Below are positions 36,601-45,926 of a DNA stretch of 64,000 nucleotides, in pieces. Below the pieces are notes generated by a model. That model made no database searches, had not been told where the DNA came from, and saw only the letters and a program-made list of their open reading frames with translations. The stretch comes from Roseitranquillus sp963776845 (GTDB lineage: Bacteria; Pseudomonadota; Alphaproteobacteria; Rhodobacterales; Rhodobacteraceae): positions 1 to 64,000 of the forward strand of contig CAVZOJ010000007.1 of the NCBI GenBank assembly GCA_963776845.1. The letters are read 5' to 3'. Numbering within the stretch: position 1 is the first letter of the stretch; each line of letters starts with the position of its first letter. The position numbers and the translations under genes were made by a program.

Positions 36601-36658
36601 CGCAACCGACTGTCCAAGGAACCGGGTTCGGTACACGGCAAGCAGGTGAGACAGATCA

Positions 36659-36910
36659 GTGGCAACCGCAGACGAGATCATCGCGTGGCTGAACCTGCGC
36701 GGAGTGGACATCGGCGTGGCTCAACCCGGAACGGCAACCGCTGAGCGTGGCATGGTGAAATGGGTGGCGCCGGTCCCGAGCATGGGCGGCGGGTTCGCAA
36801 CCAGCCTTGAGATCCGGAACGACGGCAAGCTCTACGACGAGACGCTGGAGGAGACGTTCCCATCCTTCGAGGCTTGGACGGCAGAGCTGGAACGCATCGC
36901 TGGGATGTAG
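36659..36910 (+). CDS. Hypothetical small protein
   Basis: An 83-residue frame with a GTG start: MATADEIIAWLNLRGVDIGV to TAELERIAGM. The composition is protein-like (mixed helix and strand, with WVAPVPSMGGGFATSLEIRN in the middle) and differs from the surrounding IS DNA. No family recognised. It begins 38 bases beyond the IS3 end, so its own promoter or 5' part may have been lost. Confidence 0.5.
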   Translation: MATADEIIAWLNLRGVDIGVAQPGTATAERGMVKWVAPVPSMGGGFATSLEIRNDGKLYDETLEETFPSFEAWTAELERIAGM

Positions 36911-37123
36911 CCGGTGGTCGCTGGGCGTCGGTGAGGCTACTGCTCTGCACGACCCGGCGGCACTGCCCGCACGAGTAGGAACGCAGTCTACCGTCCCTAC
37001 CGGCGTCCGAAAGCCGGTGTCCGCTGTGCTTCGTCGACGACGCTTTTAACCACTCAAGTAGTTCATTCGTGCGACAACAAAGGGCCGCATCGCGTGAACG
37101 CGTCCTTGATGGACGCGCTAAGA

Positions 37124-37651
37124 CTACACCTCTATACCAGCCAGACAAAGAGCTCTGTTGAAATCTGCGTCGGCAACATTTCCGCCATTGATTATGCTAT
37201 CATGGTGCGCCTCCGCACAACGAAGTTCCCTCGCCCCAGGTCCGGTTCCCACCATTCCTTTAACCAAGAGAATCTCTGCGGCAAGTTGCGCCAATGCCGG
37301 ATGAATAGAACCCAATGGACGGGCTTCCGCGACGCCCGCGTCATTGTTACAGTCACATCGTTTCTTATCGTTGAGCTCCTGGGCACTGAAATAACTGATG
37401 ACGCGCACTTTAGCGTCACTCGCAACAATCAGCACTATCTTTCCAGATTTTTCGTCGCTCTCAAATGCGGCAAGAACCTCCGCCCTTGGACATTCTATGT
37501 GGCTTTGGCTTCCGCGACTGGTGCTTATTCTGATGAACTCGTCGCAGGCGCTATGAATGTAGCCGGATAATGGTGTCACTTTGCCTTTGGTATTGACCCG
37601 CGCCTGTGTGATCGGGTCGGCCTTCAATTCAGAGACATTAACCGAATTCAT
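37124..37651 (-). CDS. Hypothetical protein, low-GC orphan
   Basis: A 175-residue protein starting MNSVNVSELKADPITQARVN after a good ribosome site (GAAGGAGACTTGTT). Features are a strand-rich middle (SGKIVLIVASDAKVRVISYF) and several Cys residues. I see no signal peptide, membrane segment or known domain. Its base composition is far more AT-rich than the chromosome around it, which suggests transfer. It has no obvious operon partner. Confidence 0.6.
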   Translation of the reverse strand: MNSVNVSELKADPITQARVNTKGKVTPLSGYIHSACDEFIRISTSRGSQSHIECPRAEVLAAFESDEKSGKIVLIVASDAKVRVISYFSAQELNDKKRCDCNNDAGVAEARPLGSIHPALAQLAAEILLVKGMVGTGPGARELRCAEAHHDSIINGGNVADADFNRALCLAGIEV

Positions 37652-38101
37652 AACAAGTCTCCTTCGTTGAAGACGTAGTTTAACATGAAGCCGGCAAACC
37701 GTATATCGGGTACAGTCACAGGGCGATCACATTTGGATCAGGCGCTAGTTAACTATCTGAGAAGGCTAAGAAGAAAGCGGTCCCCCATCCGGCGCGCTTC
37801 AAGTTTATCAAAAGGGTGCCCTTCGAGGTATCCCACCGGGCGATGGCGATTGCCCGGCGGCGCAGGACGCGATGTTGTGCGGGCCCTAAACCTTGCGGTT
37901 GCACGCGACGTCTTCGCGAAACGAGACGTTCAGCTGCCAGTGCCGCGCGTTCTTGATTTGCCAGTTTGCGCACACGGTCGAGAGCAGGACCTCGCGCGCG
38001 GGCGAGAGCGGGAAGTACGGGTTCCGTCGGCGTGTTCTCCCATGCTGACGGCTGCGAGCGGCAGCTCGATCTCGGCGCCAGGACGGCCCAAAGGCGAAGC
38101 G
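37652..38101. other. Gap with no convincing gene
   Basis: About 450 bases between the low-GC orphan and the small-gene cluster. The part next to 37651 is AT-rich and must hold the orphan's promoter. The remaining frames are Arg-rich shadows. No IS end, tRNA or terminator recognised. Confidence 0.4.
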
Positions 38102-38335
38102 CTACGTCACTCGTTCCGCCATCAGACGGCGCAGAGCAGGACGTTTGCCGAGCGCCTTCTTCGACGCCTTCGCCTTTGACTGCCGGAGCGTCGGCATGCC
38201 GAACACCTTCCGCTTCCAAGCGGCACGCTCCGCCCAGATGCTGTTGTCAGTCATCCGGTCGAGTTCAGCGATCCGCCGGTCCTGCACCGTCGGCTTCCGC
38301 TTGGCCGAGCGATGCCTCGTCGTCGGTTCAATCAT
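38102..38335 (-). CDS. Hypothetical basic small protein
   Basis: A 77-residue, strongly basic protein, MIEPTTRHRSAKRKPTVQDR through SKAKASKKALGKRPALRR. It is the last member of a tight minus-strand cluster, 13 bases after the preceding stop. The charge suggests nucleic-acid binding, but no domain is recognised. Confidence 0.5.
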   Translation of the reverse strand: MIEPTTRHRSAKRKPTVQDRRIAELDRMTDNSIWAERAAWKRKVFGMPTLRQSKAKASKKALGKRPALRRLMAERVT

Positions 38336-38348
38336 CCTCTTGCCTCCG

Positions 38349-38869
38349 TCATTCGTAGACAACCCTGCCCCAGGACTTGGGTAGCAATGCCCTCGCCGGC
38401 GCCTGGCCGTCGCCATCGAGGTCGGCGTCGAGCAGCCACTTCGCTCCTGTCATCTCCGGCGGCGCCGAATACGTTCGGAGCTGTCCGGCTAACCCATCGA
38501 TGCCGAGGAGCAGGTTCCGGCGGCGCTGGTCGTAGAGGTCGGCAGCGACTTCAGCGAGCCGCTTGACGTCCTGCGCCACAGCGGCGCGAGCGTCACCGGC
38601 GGTATGTTCCACCGCCTGCCGCACGGCCTCTCCAGCGTTTCCTTCGTCAGCTTCTCCGTCAGGGCGCGTTCCTCATCCAGCACACGCGCGACGGCTTCGG
38701 CGACTGCGGCTTACGCCTGCTGAACCTTCGCTGCCACCAGCTTCGCCGTTCGGGCACGCTCAGCGGCGATCGCAGCGTCTATCGCTCCGGAATCGGTGCG
38801 GCTCCGCGGCGTGCGCTCCGCCACATCCTCAGCGTATCCGCCTCGGCTCTTGCGGCTGTCGAACATCAT
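38349..38869 (-). pseudogene. Coiled-coil hypothetical protein with stop and frameshift
   Basis: Begins MMFDSRKSRGGYAEDVAERT at an ATG overlapping the upstream stop. After AAKVQQA an in-frame TAA occurs at about 38712, yet the same frame continues AAVAEAVARVLDEERALTEK. A shift near 38640 then leads into RQAVEHTAGDARAAVAQDVK and PEMTGAKWLLDADLDGDGQ, ending at 38349. Read together it is one helical protein of about 170 residues. As it stands it is broken at two points. Function unknown. Confidence 0.5.
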
Positions 38870-39567
38870 GCGGCCCTCCACCTTTCCAGCATCTTCTTCG
38901 CGTGCAGCTCGGCGGCCTCGTCACTCAGGCCCTGATGGTGGGCATCGATTCTCGCGAAGACGGCAGCCGCCTTGAGGCCGACCCGCTCCACCAGCTTCTG
39001 GTCTTCCCCGAAGTACCGATCAATCTCGGCCAGCGCCGCCTTGACCTCGGCCTCCTGCCGCTCCAGATCAGCGATAAGCGCCTGCAGACGCTCCCGCACG
39101 GCGGGGTCATCGGCGAGGCCGAGCGTGTCGATCTCGTCCGTCAGGGCACCCGCCTTGTCCACCAAATCCGTGTCTGCCTCACGTTGGGCGGCGCGGGAGA
39201 CAGGCTCGCCCCGCAGGACGGCGGCTGCCAATCTGAACGAGCGAGCAGCTTCGTCCGTACCGGCGGTGATGCGGCGGTCGGTTCGGTCCATCAGGAACGC
39301 CTGCAGGGACCGGCGCCGGTCGCGTCCGCGCCGGAACGCTCGTTCGCACGCGCGTCGATATTCGGCTTCGGCTTTAACGTCTTTGCGGTTTTCAGGAGGC
39401 GAGGGCCAATACGGAAACTTCAGCTTCTCGAGGACGGCGCGGAGGCCGGTGTTCCGGCGTTGCCGCCAATGGCCGTACGTGCTCCTCGTCACGCTCAACG
39501 TCCCGCTCGCGTGGAGGCAGAGCGTCGCCGGGTCCTGGTGCGGAGCAGGGATCTCGATAGTTGCCAT
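38866..39567 (-). CDS. Hypothetical coiled-coil protein
   Basis: A 233-residue protein starting MATIEIPAPHQDPATLCLHA, with a basic middle (FRRGRDRRRSLQAFLMDRTD) and a long coiled coil (LIADLERQEAEVKAALAEID). I chose the ATG at 39567, which sits 11 bases after the upstream gene; the longer open frame upstream overlaps that gene. Its stop overlaps the next ATG by four bases. No recognised domain; probably an accessory-element protein. Confidence 0.6.
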   Translation of the reverse strand: MATIEIPAPHQDPATLCLHASGTLSVTRSTYGHWRQRRNTGLRAVLEKLKFPYWPSPPENRKDVKAEAEYRRACERAFRRGRDRRRSLQAFLMDRTDRRITAGTDEAARSFRLAAAVLRGEPVSRAAQREADTDLVDKAGALTDEIDTLGLADDPAVRERLQALIADLERQEAEVKAALAEIDRYFGEDQKLVERVGLKAAAVFARIDAHHQGLSDEAAELHAKKMLERWRAA

Positions 39568-39578
39568 CGTCGGCGTGC

Positions 39579-39773
39579 TTATGCGCGTGTCTCCGTCGCT
39601 GATTGGGAACTGAAGCCGCCCGCGCCGCCGAGTGTCCGCGCCGCGGCCCCCACCGCATCGGTCGTCAGGCCCATCGCGTCGAGCACCGCCGCCAACGTGC
39701 TGCGGTCGACCTCGCCAATCGTCCGCAGGCACTCGGCGGCCAACACCATGCGGACGGCATCGGCGCGGATCAT
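39579..39773 (-). CDS. Hypothetical small protein
   Basis: A 64-residue frame, MIRADAVRMVLAAECLRTIG through AVLDAMGLTTDAVGAAART. Predicted helical, no known domain. It is spaced 11 bases before the coiled-coil gene and 44 bases after the 89-residue gene, so it fits a single transcript. Confidence 0.5.
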   Translation of the reverse strand: MIRADAVRMVLAAECLRTIGEVDRSTLAAVLDAMGLTTDAVGAAARTLGGAGGFSSQSATETRA

Positions 39774-39817
39774 CGTGCCGTAGCCGAGGCCCTCGACGGC
39801 CTTGGGCGGGTCTCAGG

Positions 39818-40087
39818 TCAGCAGGAGGTCGTAAGGTCCGGCGTCACGGCGCACGAAGCCAAGACGACGACGACAAGCTTCTTTGACGGGATCGACCCGC
39901 AGTACATGATGCCGTCGGCGCCGAGCGGGTCGCCGTTCTCGTCGTACTGGCAGTCGCTCCAGGTGAAGGCGAGCGTGGCGTCCCGCAGGTCTGGGCGGAC
40001 GCGCTGAATTGACCGAAGGACTGCAATTGCGGCCGTGATGATCGCCGTATTGAGGCTCGGCTTGAGGTGAAGAATCGTTTCCGGCAC
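39818..40087 (-). CDS. Hypothetical small protein, first gene of cluster
   Basis: An 89-residue frame with GTG start: MPETILHLKPSLNTAIITAA, then FTWSDCQYDENGDPLGADGI and a hydrophobic C-terminal part (KKLVVVVLASCAV). No signal peptide or known domain. The upstream region holds a taatat sequence that could be a -10 box. It leads the minus-strand cluster that runs to 38102. Confidence 0.5.
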   Translation of the reverse strand: MPETILHLKPSLNTAIITAAIAVLRSIQRVRPDLRDATLAFTWSDCQYDENGDPLGADGIMYCGSIPSKKLVVVVLASCAVTPDLTTSC

Positions 40088-40393
40088 CAGGGCGCCCCTG
40101 CGTCTGAGAAAAGGACGCAGTGCATATTAGACCCTGGTCTTGGAGAGGCATAGCTGGCGAGCAAAACGTCTCTGACGAGCGGGAGGCGATCACATCCAGA
40201 GATCGGTCCTAGCAAGATGAGCGAGGGATGCGGGGTCGCTGGGAAACCGAATGGGTCATCCTAAACAAAAGAACGAACTCAATACCCAAGGGACTCTGCG
40301 CCGCCGAGAACACCCGATGTGGCAGGGGAATCGCGTTTGGCTCTGAGGGCGTGAGCCACTGCCCTTGAGGCGGAGGGCGGGATCGGATTCTGG

Positions 40394-40890
40394 ATGGAGA
40401 TTCATCGCTCGGAGCCCTGTGCCGCCATGGACATCTTCCTCACCGCCTTCGATGACATCCCCGATCCCCGCGCCGACAACGCGCGCCACGACCTTGGCGA
40501 GTTGCTTGTCATCGCCTTCGTCTCGGTGCTCTGCGGCGCGACGTCCTGCGCCGAGATGGCGGCCTTTGGGCGTGCAAAGGCAAGCATTTTCAAGCACTTT
40601 CTGAAGCTCAAGCATGCCGTCCCGTCGCACGACACGTTCTCGGCGGTGTTCCGGATCATCGATCCGAAGGCCCTCGACGCCGCCTTCGGGCGGCTGCTGG
40701 CCGATGTGGCTGCACTGCTCCGCGAGGGCGATGTCATAGCCGTCGACGGCAAGGCGCTGCGGGGCGCGCGCGACAGGCGCGAGAGCGCGCGAACGCGGAT
40801 GATGGTGTCGGCGTATGCCTCGCGGCTGCGCCTGACGCTGGCCAGCGTGCCTGCCGACCGGGGCGCGGAACTGGACGCCGCCCTCGAGGT
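40394..40890 (+). pseudogene. ISAs1-family transposase, N-terminal fragment
   Basis: MDIFLTAFDDIPDPRADNAR and DLGELLVIAFVSVLCGATSC, then IAVDGKALRGARDR with the first catalytic Asp, are the N-terminal hallmarks of ISAs1 transposases. The match ends after GAELDAALEV near 40890, so two-thirds of the DDE domain are absent. No terminal repeats found. Confidence 0.82.
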
Positions 40891-40907
40891 CCCAGCTCTG
40901 CTGGTCG

Positions 40908-41009
40908 CTAGCCGCACTTGGAGTGGCCGCAGGCGGCGCACGTCATGCAGCCCTCGACCATGCACATTTTCTTCATGGGAGTGAGCTGCCAAAAGGAGTC
41001 AACCACCCC
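40908..41009 (-). pseudogene. Cys-rich C-terminal tail, possibly class II ribonucleotide reductase
   Basis: A minus-strand fragment reads DSFWQLTPMKKMCMVEGC and MTCAACGHSKCG, then stop. The EGCMTC..CG.SKC pattern resembles the redox-active zinc-ribbon tail of B12-dependent ribonucleotide reductases. Only about 30 residues exist, squeezed between ISAs1 and remnant DNA. Identification is tentative. Confidence 0.3.
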
Positions 41010-41318
41010 TGCTCCCGGCCCGAACCGCCGTTGAACATCATAGACCGAGCCTCTGTGCCTGAAACTACCACGCCACTCCGGCACTTCCGGTCGGCCCTGA
41101 CGGGCCGAAGCGCCCGATGGTCAGTCCCGTACAGGAAGCGGTTATCGCGACGTGGGGGCCTCCCGCTCAGGGAGGTTCTGCTGTCCACGAGGGCCCGTCG
41201 GGACGATCATTGCCCGTAATCGGGACAAATTTGCCCGATTTGGGAGCAACTTTCGCCGGAGCGACACGCGGGACCCGCAGCCGTCTGCCTCTGCCATGCG
41301 TGCAAGGCAAGGCAGGGT
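41010..41318. other. Junction DNA without a gene
   Basis: About 300 bases between the Cys-rich tail and the second Uma2 remnant. It contains a gcccgtaatcgggacaaatttgcccgatttggg-like repeated cccgat motif but no element end that I can assign. Frames are short. Confidence 0.35.
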
Positions 41319-41883
41319 CTATCCGCCGCGCGAGGCGAACAGCGCATCTGCGCGGAGCGCGAGACCGGGCGGCGCCAATTCCACCATCCCCTGTCGCACC
41401 AGCCGGCACTGCACCGCACCCGCATCATCCCTGAAGTGATGAACGACGATGCGTGCGCCGGTGTCGACGACTAGCTAGTGCTGGACGCTGCCCAGCTTGA
41501 AGTAGGCGCGCTGCCTCTAGCCCCTTTCGCTCAACGCAGTCGAGCGGGAGGCAATCTCGACGACGATGATCGGGTCGACGAGGCCACGGCGTCTCCAGGG
41601 ATGCTCGGTCCGCAGCATACGAGCGCGTCAGGCCCGTGGATGTTGAGATCGTCCACGCGGACGCCCGCTCCGCGCGGGAAGACCTCGCAGCCAGCACCCA
41701 CGGCGGCGATCGCATCGCGAAGAGCGCAGGCGACATCTTTTCCCGCCGTGAGATGCCCGAAGGAAAGCGGTGGGCATTGAGCGACCCGGCCGTTCACGAG
41801 CCCGACCCCTTCATAGGCTGCTCGAGCGCCCATTCGAGGAACGCGTCGGCGGTGAAGCTCGGTGCCGGGTTGTCTGAGTTCAT
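41319..41883 (-). pseudogene. Uma2-family nuclease pseudogene (copy 2)
   Basis: Starts MNSDNPAPSFTADAFLEWAL at 41883. A frame change follows near 41815, then GVGLVNGRVAQCPPLSFGHL and GCEVFPRGAGVRVDDLNIHG, which include the Uma2 core acidic residues (DDLNIHGPDALV). Further changes occur near 41570, and in-frame TAG codons interrupt SVQH.LVVD. The end, LALRADALFASRGG, parallels the copy at 19933. The protein family is a putative PD-(D/E)XK nuclease; this copy cannot be made whole. Confidence 0.75.
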
Positions 41884-42011
41884 GGCTGTCAGTCTACCAC
41901 GGAGACGCCGAGAAACAGCCTCATGGCTGCCCCGGCACAGCGCACAAAAAAAAGGGCTCGGCCGAATCTTATGGCCCATTCGGCCGCAACTTGATCTGGA
42001 TTTACAAGTGG

Positions 42012-42323
42012 TCAGTGCGTCCAGGAACCGCGGCGATCGGTCGCGAAGTTTTCGCCGTAGCCCCGCGGTCGAACGTTGGCTCGGCGGCTCTTCGGCTCGA
42101 TGACGATGGCGTCGATGCCGTGCTCCTCGGCATATTCGAGCGCCGCTTCCTTCGTCGCAAAATTCAGCCGCACCTGCGCCTGCGTGTCGTCGGACGACGT
42201 CCAGCCCATCAGCGGATCGATCTCCCGCTTGGAGTCGCGGCCGAAATCAAGGACCCAGCGCCGTGTCCGCGCCGTGCCGGAAGACATCGCGGTCCTTGCA
42301 GGCCTGTAGATTCGTGCGCGCAT
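42012..42323 (-). CDS. Complex I accessory subunit, NDUFS4-type (ETC complex I)
   Basis: A 103-residue protein beginning MRARIYRPARTAMSSGTART and ending YGENFATDRRGSWTH, a full-length match in pattern to the alphaproteobacterial homologue of the 18-kDa complex I subunit. Conserved DPLMGWTSSDDT and EYAEEHGIDAIVIEP are present. It stabilises the NADH-oxidising arm of complex I at the inner membrane. It marks the return from IS-rich DNA to the ordinary chromosome. Confidence 0.9.
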   Translation of the reverse strand: MRARIYRPARTAMSSGTARTRRWVLDFGRDSKREIDPLMGWTSSDDTQAQVRLNFATKEAALEYAEEHGIDAIVIEPKSRRANVRPRGYGENFATDRRGSWTH

Positions 42324-42616
42324 CGGATCCTCGCCTCGTTCGGGTCATCCCTGAATTGGAGGAAGCAGCGCGCGAGATCAAGCGGTCCCGGAAGTGACTG
42401 CCGGTCGTTGCGCGAGGGAGCGAGGGGTGGGGTGGGTGTGCGCGACGACCGGCAGCCGTTCTGCTGCTTGCAGACCCACATTACCTTAGGTTGTGGCGCA
42501 TGCAAGTCAAAACTTCTCAGATAGAGACGCAAATCGCACATCAGTTGCATGTTGCTCTGCCGGTCTTGTCCGGCAGCCCCGAAACCGCACATCAGGACTC
42601 TGATCGAGGACCTAAG

Positions 42617-44802
42617 ATGCCGCACAACACCACAGACGCGCTCACCCCCCGCCCCGACGTGCTGACCCGCCCCAAGCTCGAAGGCGGCAAGCCGATTCGT
42701 CATGCACACCGAGTTCCAGCCGGCGGGCGACCAGCCCGCCGCCATCGCCGAGCTCGCCCAGGGCGTCACCGGCGGCGAGCGCGACCAGGTCCTGCTCGGC
42801 GCCACCGGCACCGGCAAGACCTACACCATGGCCAAGGTCATCGAGGAGACGCAGCGCCCCGCCATCATCCTCGCCCCGAACAAGACGCTGGCCGCGCAGC
42901 TCTACGGCGAGTTCAAGCAGTTCTTCCCCGAGAACTCGGTCGAGTACTTCGTCAGCTACTACGACTACTACCAGCCGGAGGCCTACGTCCCGCGCTCGGA
43001 CACGTACATCGAGAAGGAGTCGCAGATCAACGACCAGATCGACCGGATGCGCCACTCCGCCACCCGGGCGCTGCTGGAGCGCGACGACGTCATCATCGTC
43101 GCCTCCGTCTCCTGCATCTACGGCATCGGCTCGGTCGAGACCTACTCGGCGATGACCCAGGACCTCGATCGCCGGCAACGACTACGACCAGCGCAAGGTC
43201 ATGGCCGACCTCATCGCGCAGCAGTACCGCCGCAACGACCAGGCGTTCCAGCGCGGCTCCTTCCGCGTCCGCGGCGACAGCCTCGAGCTCTGGCCCGCCC
43301 ACCTCGAGGACCGCGCCTGGCGCTTCTCCTTCTTCGGCAACGAGCTGGAGGGCATACAGGAGTTCGACCCGCTGACCGGCGCCAGGACCGGCCAGATGGA
43401 CAAGGTCCGCATCTACGCCAACAGCCACTACGTCACGCCGCGCCCGACGCTCAAGCAGGCCGTCATCCAGATCAGGAACGAGCTGCGCCAGCGCCTCGAC
43501 CAGCTCGTCTCCGAGGGCAAGCTGCTGGAGGCCCAGCGCCTGGAACAGCGCTGCACCTTCGACATAGAGATGATGGAGGCCACCGGCTCCTGCAACGGCA
43601 TCGAGAACTACTCCCGCTACCTCACCGGCCGCGCGCCCGGGGAGCCGCCCCCCACGCTCTTCGAGTTCATCCCCGACACCGCCATCGTCTTCGCCGACGA
43701 GAGCCACGTCTCGGTCCCGCAGATCGGCGGCATGTACAAGGGCGACTACCGCCGCAAGTTCACCCTGGCCGAGCACGGCTTCCGCCTGCCCTCCTGCATG
43801 GACAACCGCCCGCTCAAGTTCGAGGAGTGGGACGCGATGCGCCCGCAATCGGTCTTCGTCTCCGCCACCCCCGCCGCGTGGGAGCTGGAGCAGACCGGCG
43901 GCGTCTTCACCGAGCAGGTGATCCGCCCCACCGGCCTCATCGACCCCGCGATCGAGGTCCGGCCGGTCAAGATGCAGGTCGACGACCTCCTCGACGAGAT
44001 CCGCAAGACCGCCCAGGCGGGCTTCCGCACCCTCGTCACCGTGCTGACCAAGCGCATGGCCGAGGACCTGACCGAGTACCTGCACGAGCAGGGCATCCGC
44101 GTCCGCTACATGCACTCCGACATCGACACGATCGAGCGGATCGAGATCCTGCGCGACCTCCGCCTCGGCGCCTTCGACGTCCTCGTCGGCATCAACCTCC
44201 TGCGCGAGGGGCTCGACATCCCCGAATGCGGCCTCGTCGCCATCCTGGATGCGGACAAGGAGGGGTTCCTGCGCTCCGAGACCTCGCTGATCCAGACCGT
44301 CGGCCGCGCCGCCCGCAACGTCGAGGGCCACGTCATCATGTACGCCGACCGCATCACCGGCTCGATGGAGCGCGCCATGCGCGAGACCGACCGCCGCCGC
44401 GAAAAGCAGCTCGCCTACAACGAGGCCCACGGCATCACCCCGCAGACCATCCGCAAGAACGTCGAGGACATCCTCGCCGGCCTCTACAAGGGCGACGTCG
44501 ACATGAACCGCGTGACGGCCAAGATCGACAAGCCCCTCCACGGCGGCAACCTGCAGGCGGTCCTCGACGGCCTCCGCACCGACATGCGGAAAGCGGCGGA
44601 AAACCTCGAGTTCGAGGAAGCCGCCCGGCTGAGGGACGAGGTCAAGCGCCTGGAGGCGGTGGACCTCGCGGTGTCCGACGACCCGCTGGCGCGCCAGCAG
44701 GCGGTGGAGAAGGCGAGCGAGGCCGCCGTCAAGGGCAGCGGCCGGTCAACAGTCGGACGGCCGGGGCAGCGGGGCGGGAACGTGAAGCGGCGGAAGCGGT
44801 AG
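42617..44802 (+). pseudogene. uvrB: Excinuclease subunit UvrB, two frameshifts in otherwise complete gene
   Basis: Begins MPHNTTDALTPRPDVLTRPK at ATG 42617 and carries every UvrB feature: Walker A GATGTGKT, the hairpin VSYYDYYQPEAYVPRSDTYI, the DEAD-like FADESHVSVPQ, helicase motif VI QTVGRAARN, and the C-terminal UVR motif EEAARLRDEVKRLEA. The frame breaks twice: an extra T at about 42700 after LEGGKPIR, and an extra base at about 43166 (CTC-G-ATCGCC). Removing one base at each point gives a full-length protein. UvrB is central to nucleotide excision repair. Sequence error is as likely as true loss. Confidence 0.85.
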
Positions 44803-44834
44803 CGAAGCCGCCGCCGTCGCTATACATTCGTTCC

Positions 44835-45056
44835 ATGAACGCGCACCTGCACGACCTCATCGAGAACGCCGAGGCTCGCCTCGGGGCGAAGGACCGCGAC
44901 AAGCTCGCGGCCCTGCTCGAGTCCTTCCTGGCCACGCACGAAGGCGACGAGCCCTTTACCGAAGATGAGCGCGTCCACCTCGCCCGGCTTGACACCGAGC
45001 CGTTCGACGCCGTGGACCCCGCCGAGATCGCCGCCTTTTTCGCCCGGCGTGGCTGA
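44835..45056 (+). CDS. Antitoxin of a ParDE/RelBE-type pair
   Basis: A 73-residue acidic protein, MNAHLHDLIENAEARLGAKD through AEIAAFFARRG. Its length, helical N-terminus and acidic tail fit small antitoxins, and the stop overlaps the toxin start by eight bases. The tail would wrap the toxin; the pair would usually repress its own promoter, which must lie in the 32 bases after uvrB or within it. Confidence 0.7.
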   Translation: MNAHLHDLIENAEARLGAKDRDKLAALLESFLATHEGDEPFTEDERVHLARLDTEPFDAVDPAEIAAFFARRG

Positions 45057-45321
45057 CCTCCGCTGGTCGCGCCGAGCCCTCGCTAGCCTCCGCGGACAAG
45101 ACGACTATCTCCGACTTCGCAACCCCGCCGCTGCGGACGCCGTTCTCTCAGAGATCGAAAGCATTGCTGCTTTGATCGCTGACTTTCCCGAGATGGGACG
45201 GCGGATCGAAAGCACGTCCCTCCGCTACCACGTCACCCGACGCTATCGCTATCGGGTGATCTACCGCATCGTCAGCGACACAGTGCAGGTCATGGATATC
45301 CTGCACCCGAAACAGGAATGA
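45049..45321 (+). CDS. ParE/RelE-superfamily toxin
   Basis: A 90-residue protein from a GTG start: MADLRWSRRALASLRGQDDY, LIADFPEMGRRI, YRYRVIYRIVSDTVQVMDIL. The small beta-sheet core with basic residues and the VIYRI...VMDILHPKQE ending is typical of plasmid-stabilisation toxins of the ParE group. Target would be gyrase or ribosome-bound mRNA; which one is not decidable here. Confidence 0.85.
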   Translation: MADLRWSRRALASLRGQDDYLRLRNPAAADAVLSEIESIAALIADFPEMGRRIESTSLRYHVTRRYRYRVIYRIVSDTVQVMDILHPKQE

Positions 45322-45425
45322 GTCGCCAGCCCGCCTCCGCGACGAGATCAAGCGCCTTGCTAGCGGCGGAAGCGGTAGACAAGCCAACACGCCGAAGCTA
45401 GTCGGATGTACCCGCAGCGACAAGA

Positions 45426-45926
45426 ATGAGTGTTGCAATGTTGAGCCGAATACTTCTAGCTATTTCAGCCTTTGCTTTATCGAACCCAGTGGCGGCAGCG
45501 ATTTCCAGTGTCGAGCGGTCGGGAGATTGGACCGTCGCTGAAGAAAGGCAGGCTAACGGGATCCTTGATGGCTGCCTGGCCTACACTGATCCAGTCCAAG
45601 GCAAATTCCCGTTTGAAGCTGCGCGGTTGATGCTTATCGCCGTTCGCGGCGGCGAGAATGTGGAGCCGCTACTCTCAATCAACATTCTTGACCTAGCCGA
45701 GCCCTCGCTCGCGGCCGCACTCGAACGCTGGGGCGAGCGTTGGGGGATTTCTCCGCTGCAGTCGCTTATCGAGAGAAAGGGATTAACGGGTCCCTTTATC
45801 ATGTTTGGTGACTACACCGAACTTCCAACTGGCCGCTTTGATCGTGGAGAAGAGTTGTCCGACGGGTCCGTGCGGTACCTAGCGGAAGGAGAATTGTTCG
45901 CTATTTCTCCCGCCGAGAGAGGATGA
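45426..45926 (+). CDS. Secreted hypothetical protein
   Basis: A 166-residue protein with a signal peptide (MLSRILLAISAFALSNPVAA; the start may be 45426 or 45438). The mature part (WTVAEERQANGILDGCLAYT, LMLIAVRGGENVEPLLSINI) has no family that I know. It is more AT-rich than its neighbours, hinting at transfer. No partner gene. Confidence 0.65.
   Translation: MSVAMLSRILLAISAFALSNPVAAAISSVERSGDWTVAEERQANGILDGCLAYTDPVQGKFPFEAARLMLIAVRGGENVEPLLSINILDLAEPSLAAALERWGERWGISPLQSLIERKGLTGPFIMFGDYTELPTGRFDRGEELSDGSVRYLAEGELFAISPAERG

Larger units (their letters stand above)
35179..36621 (+). mobile_element. IS3-type element with matching ends, orfB broken
   Basis: The 11-mer ttccttggaca at 35179-35189 and its reverse complement tgtccaaggaa at 36611-36621 mark the ends. 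The element holds an orfA and an integrase-type orfB in IS3 arrangement. The true tips may extend a few bases beyond the 11-mers. Confidence 0.75.

Noticed and set aside
43093..44541. A 482-codon minus-strand open frame
   Set aside because: Antisense to uvrB, which has unmistakable motifs in the other strand.
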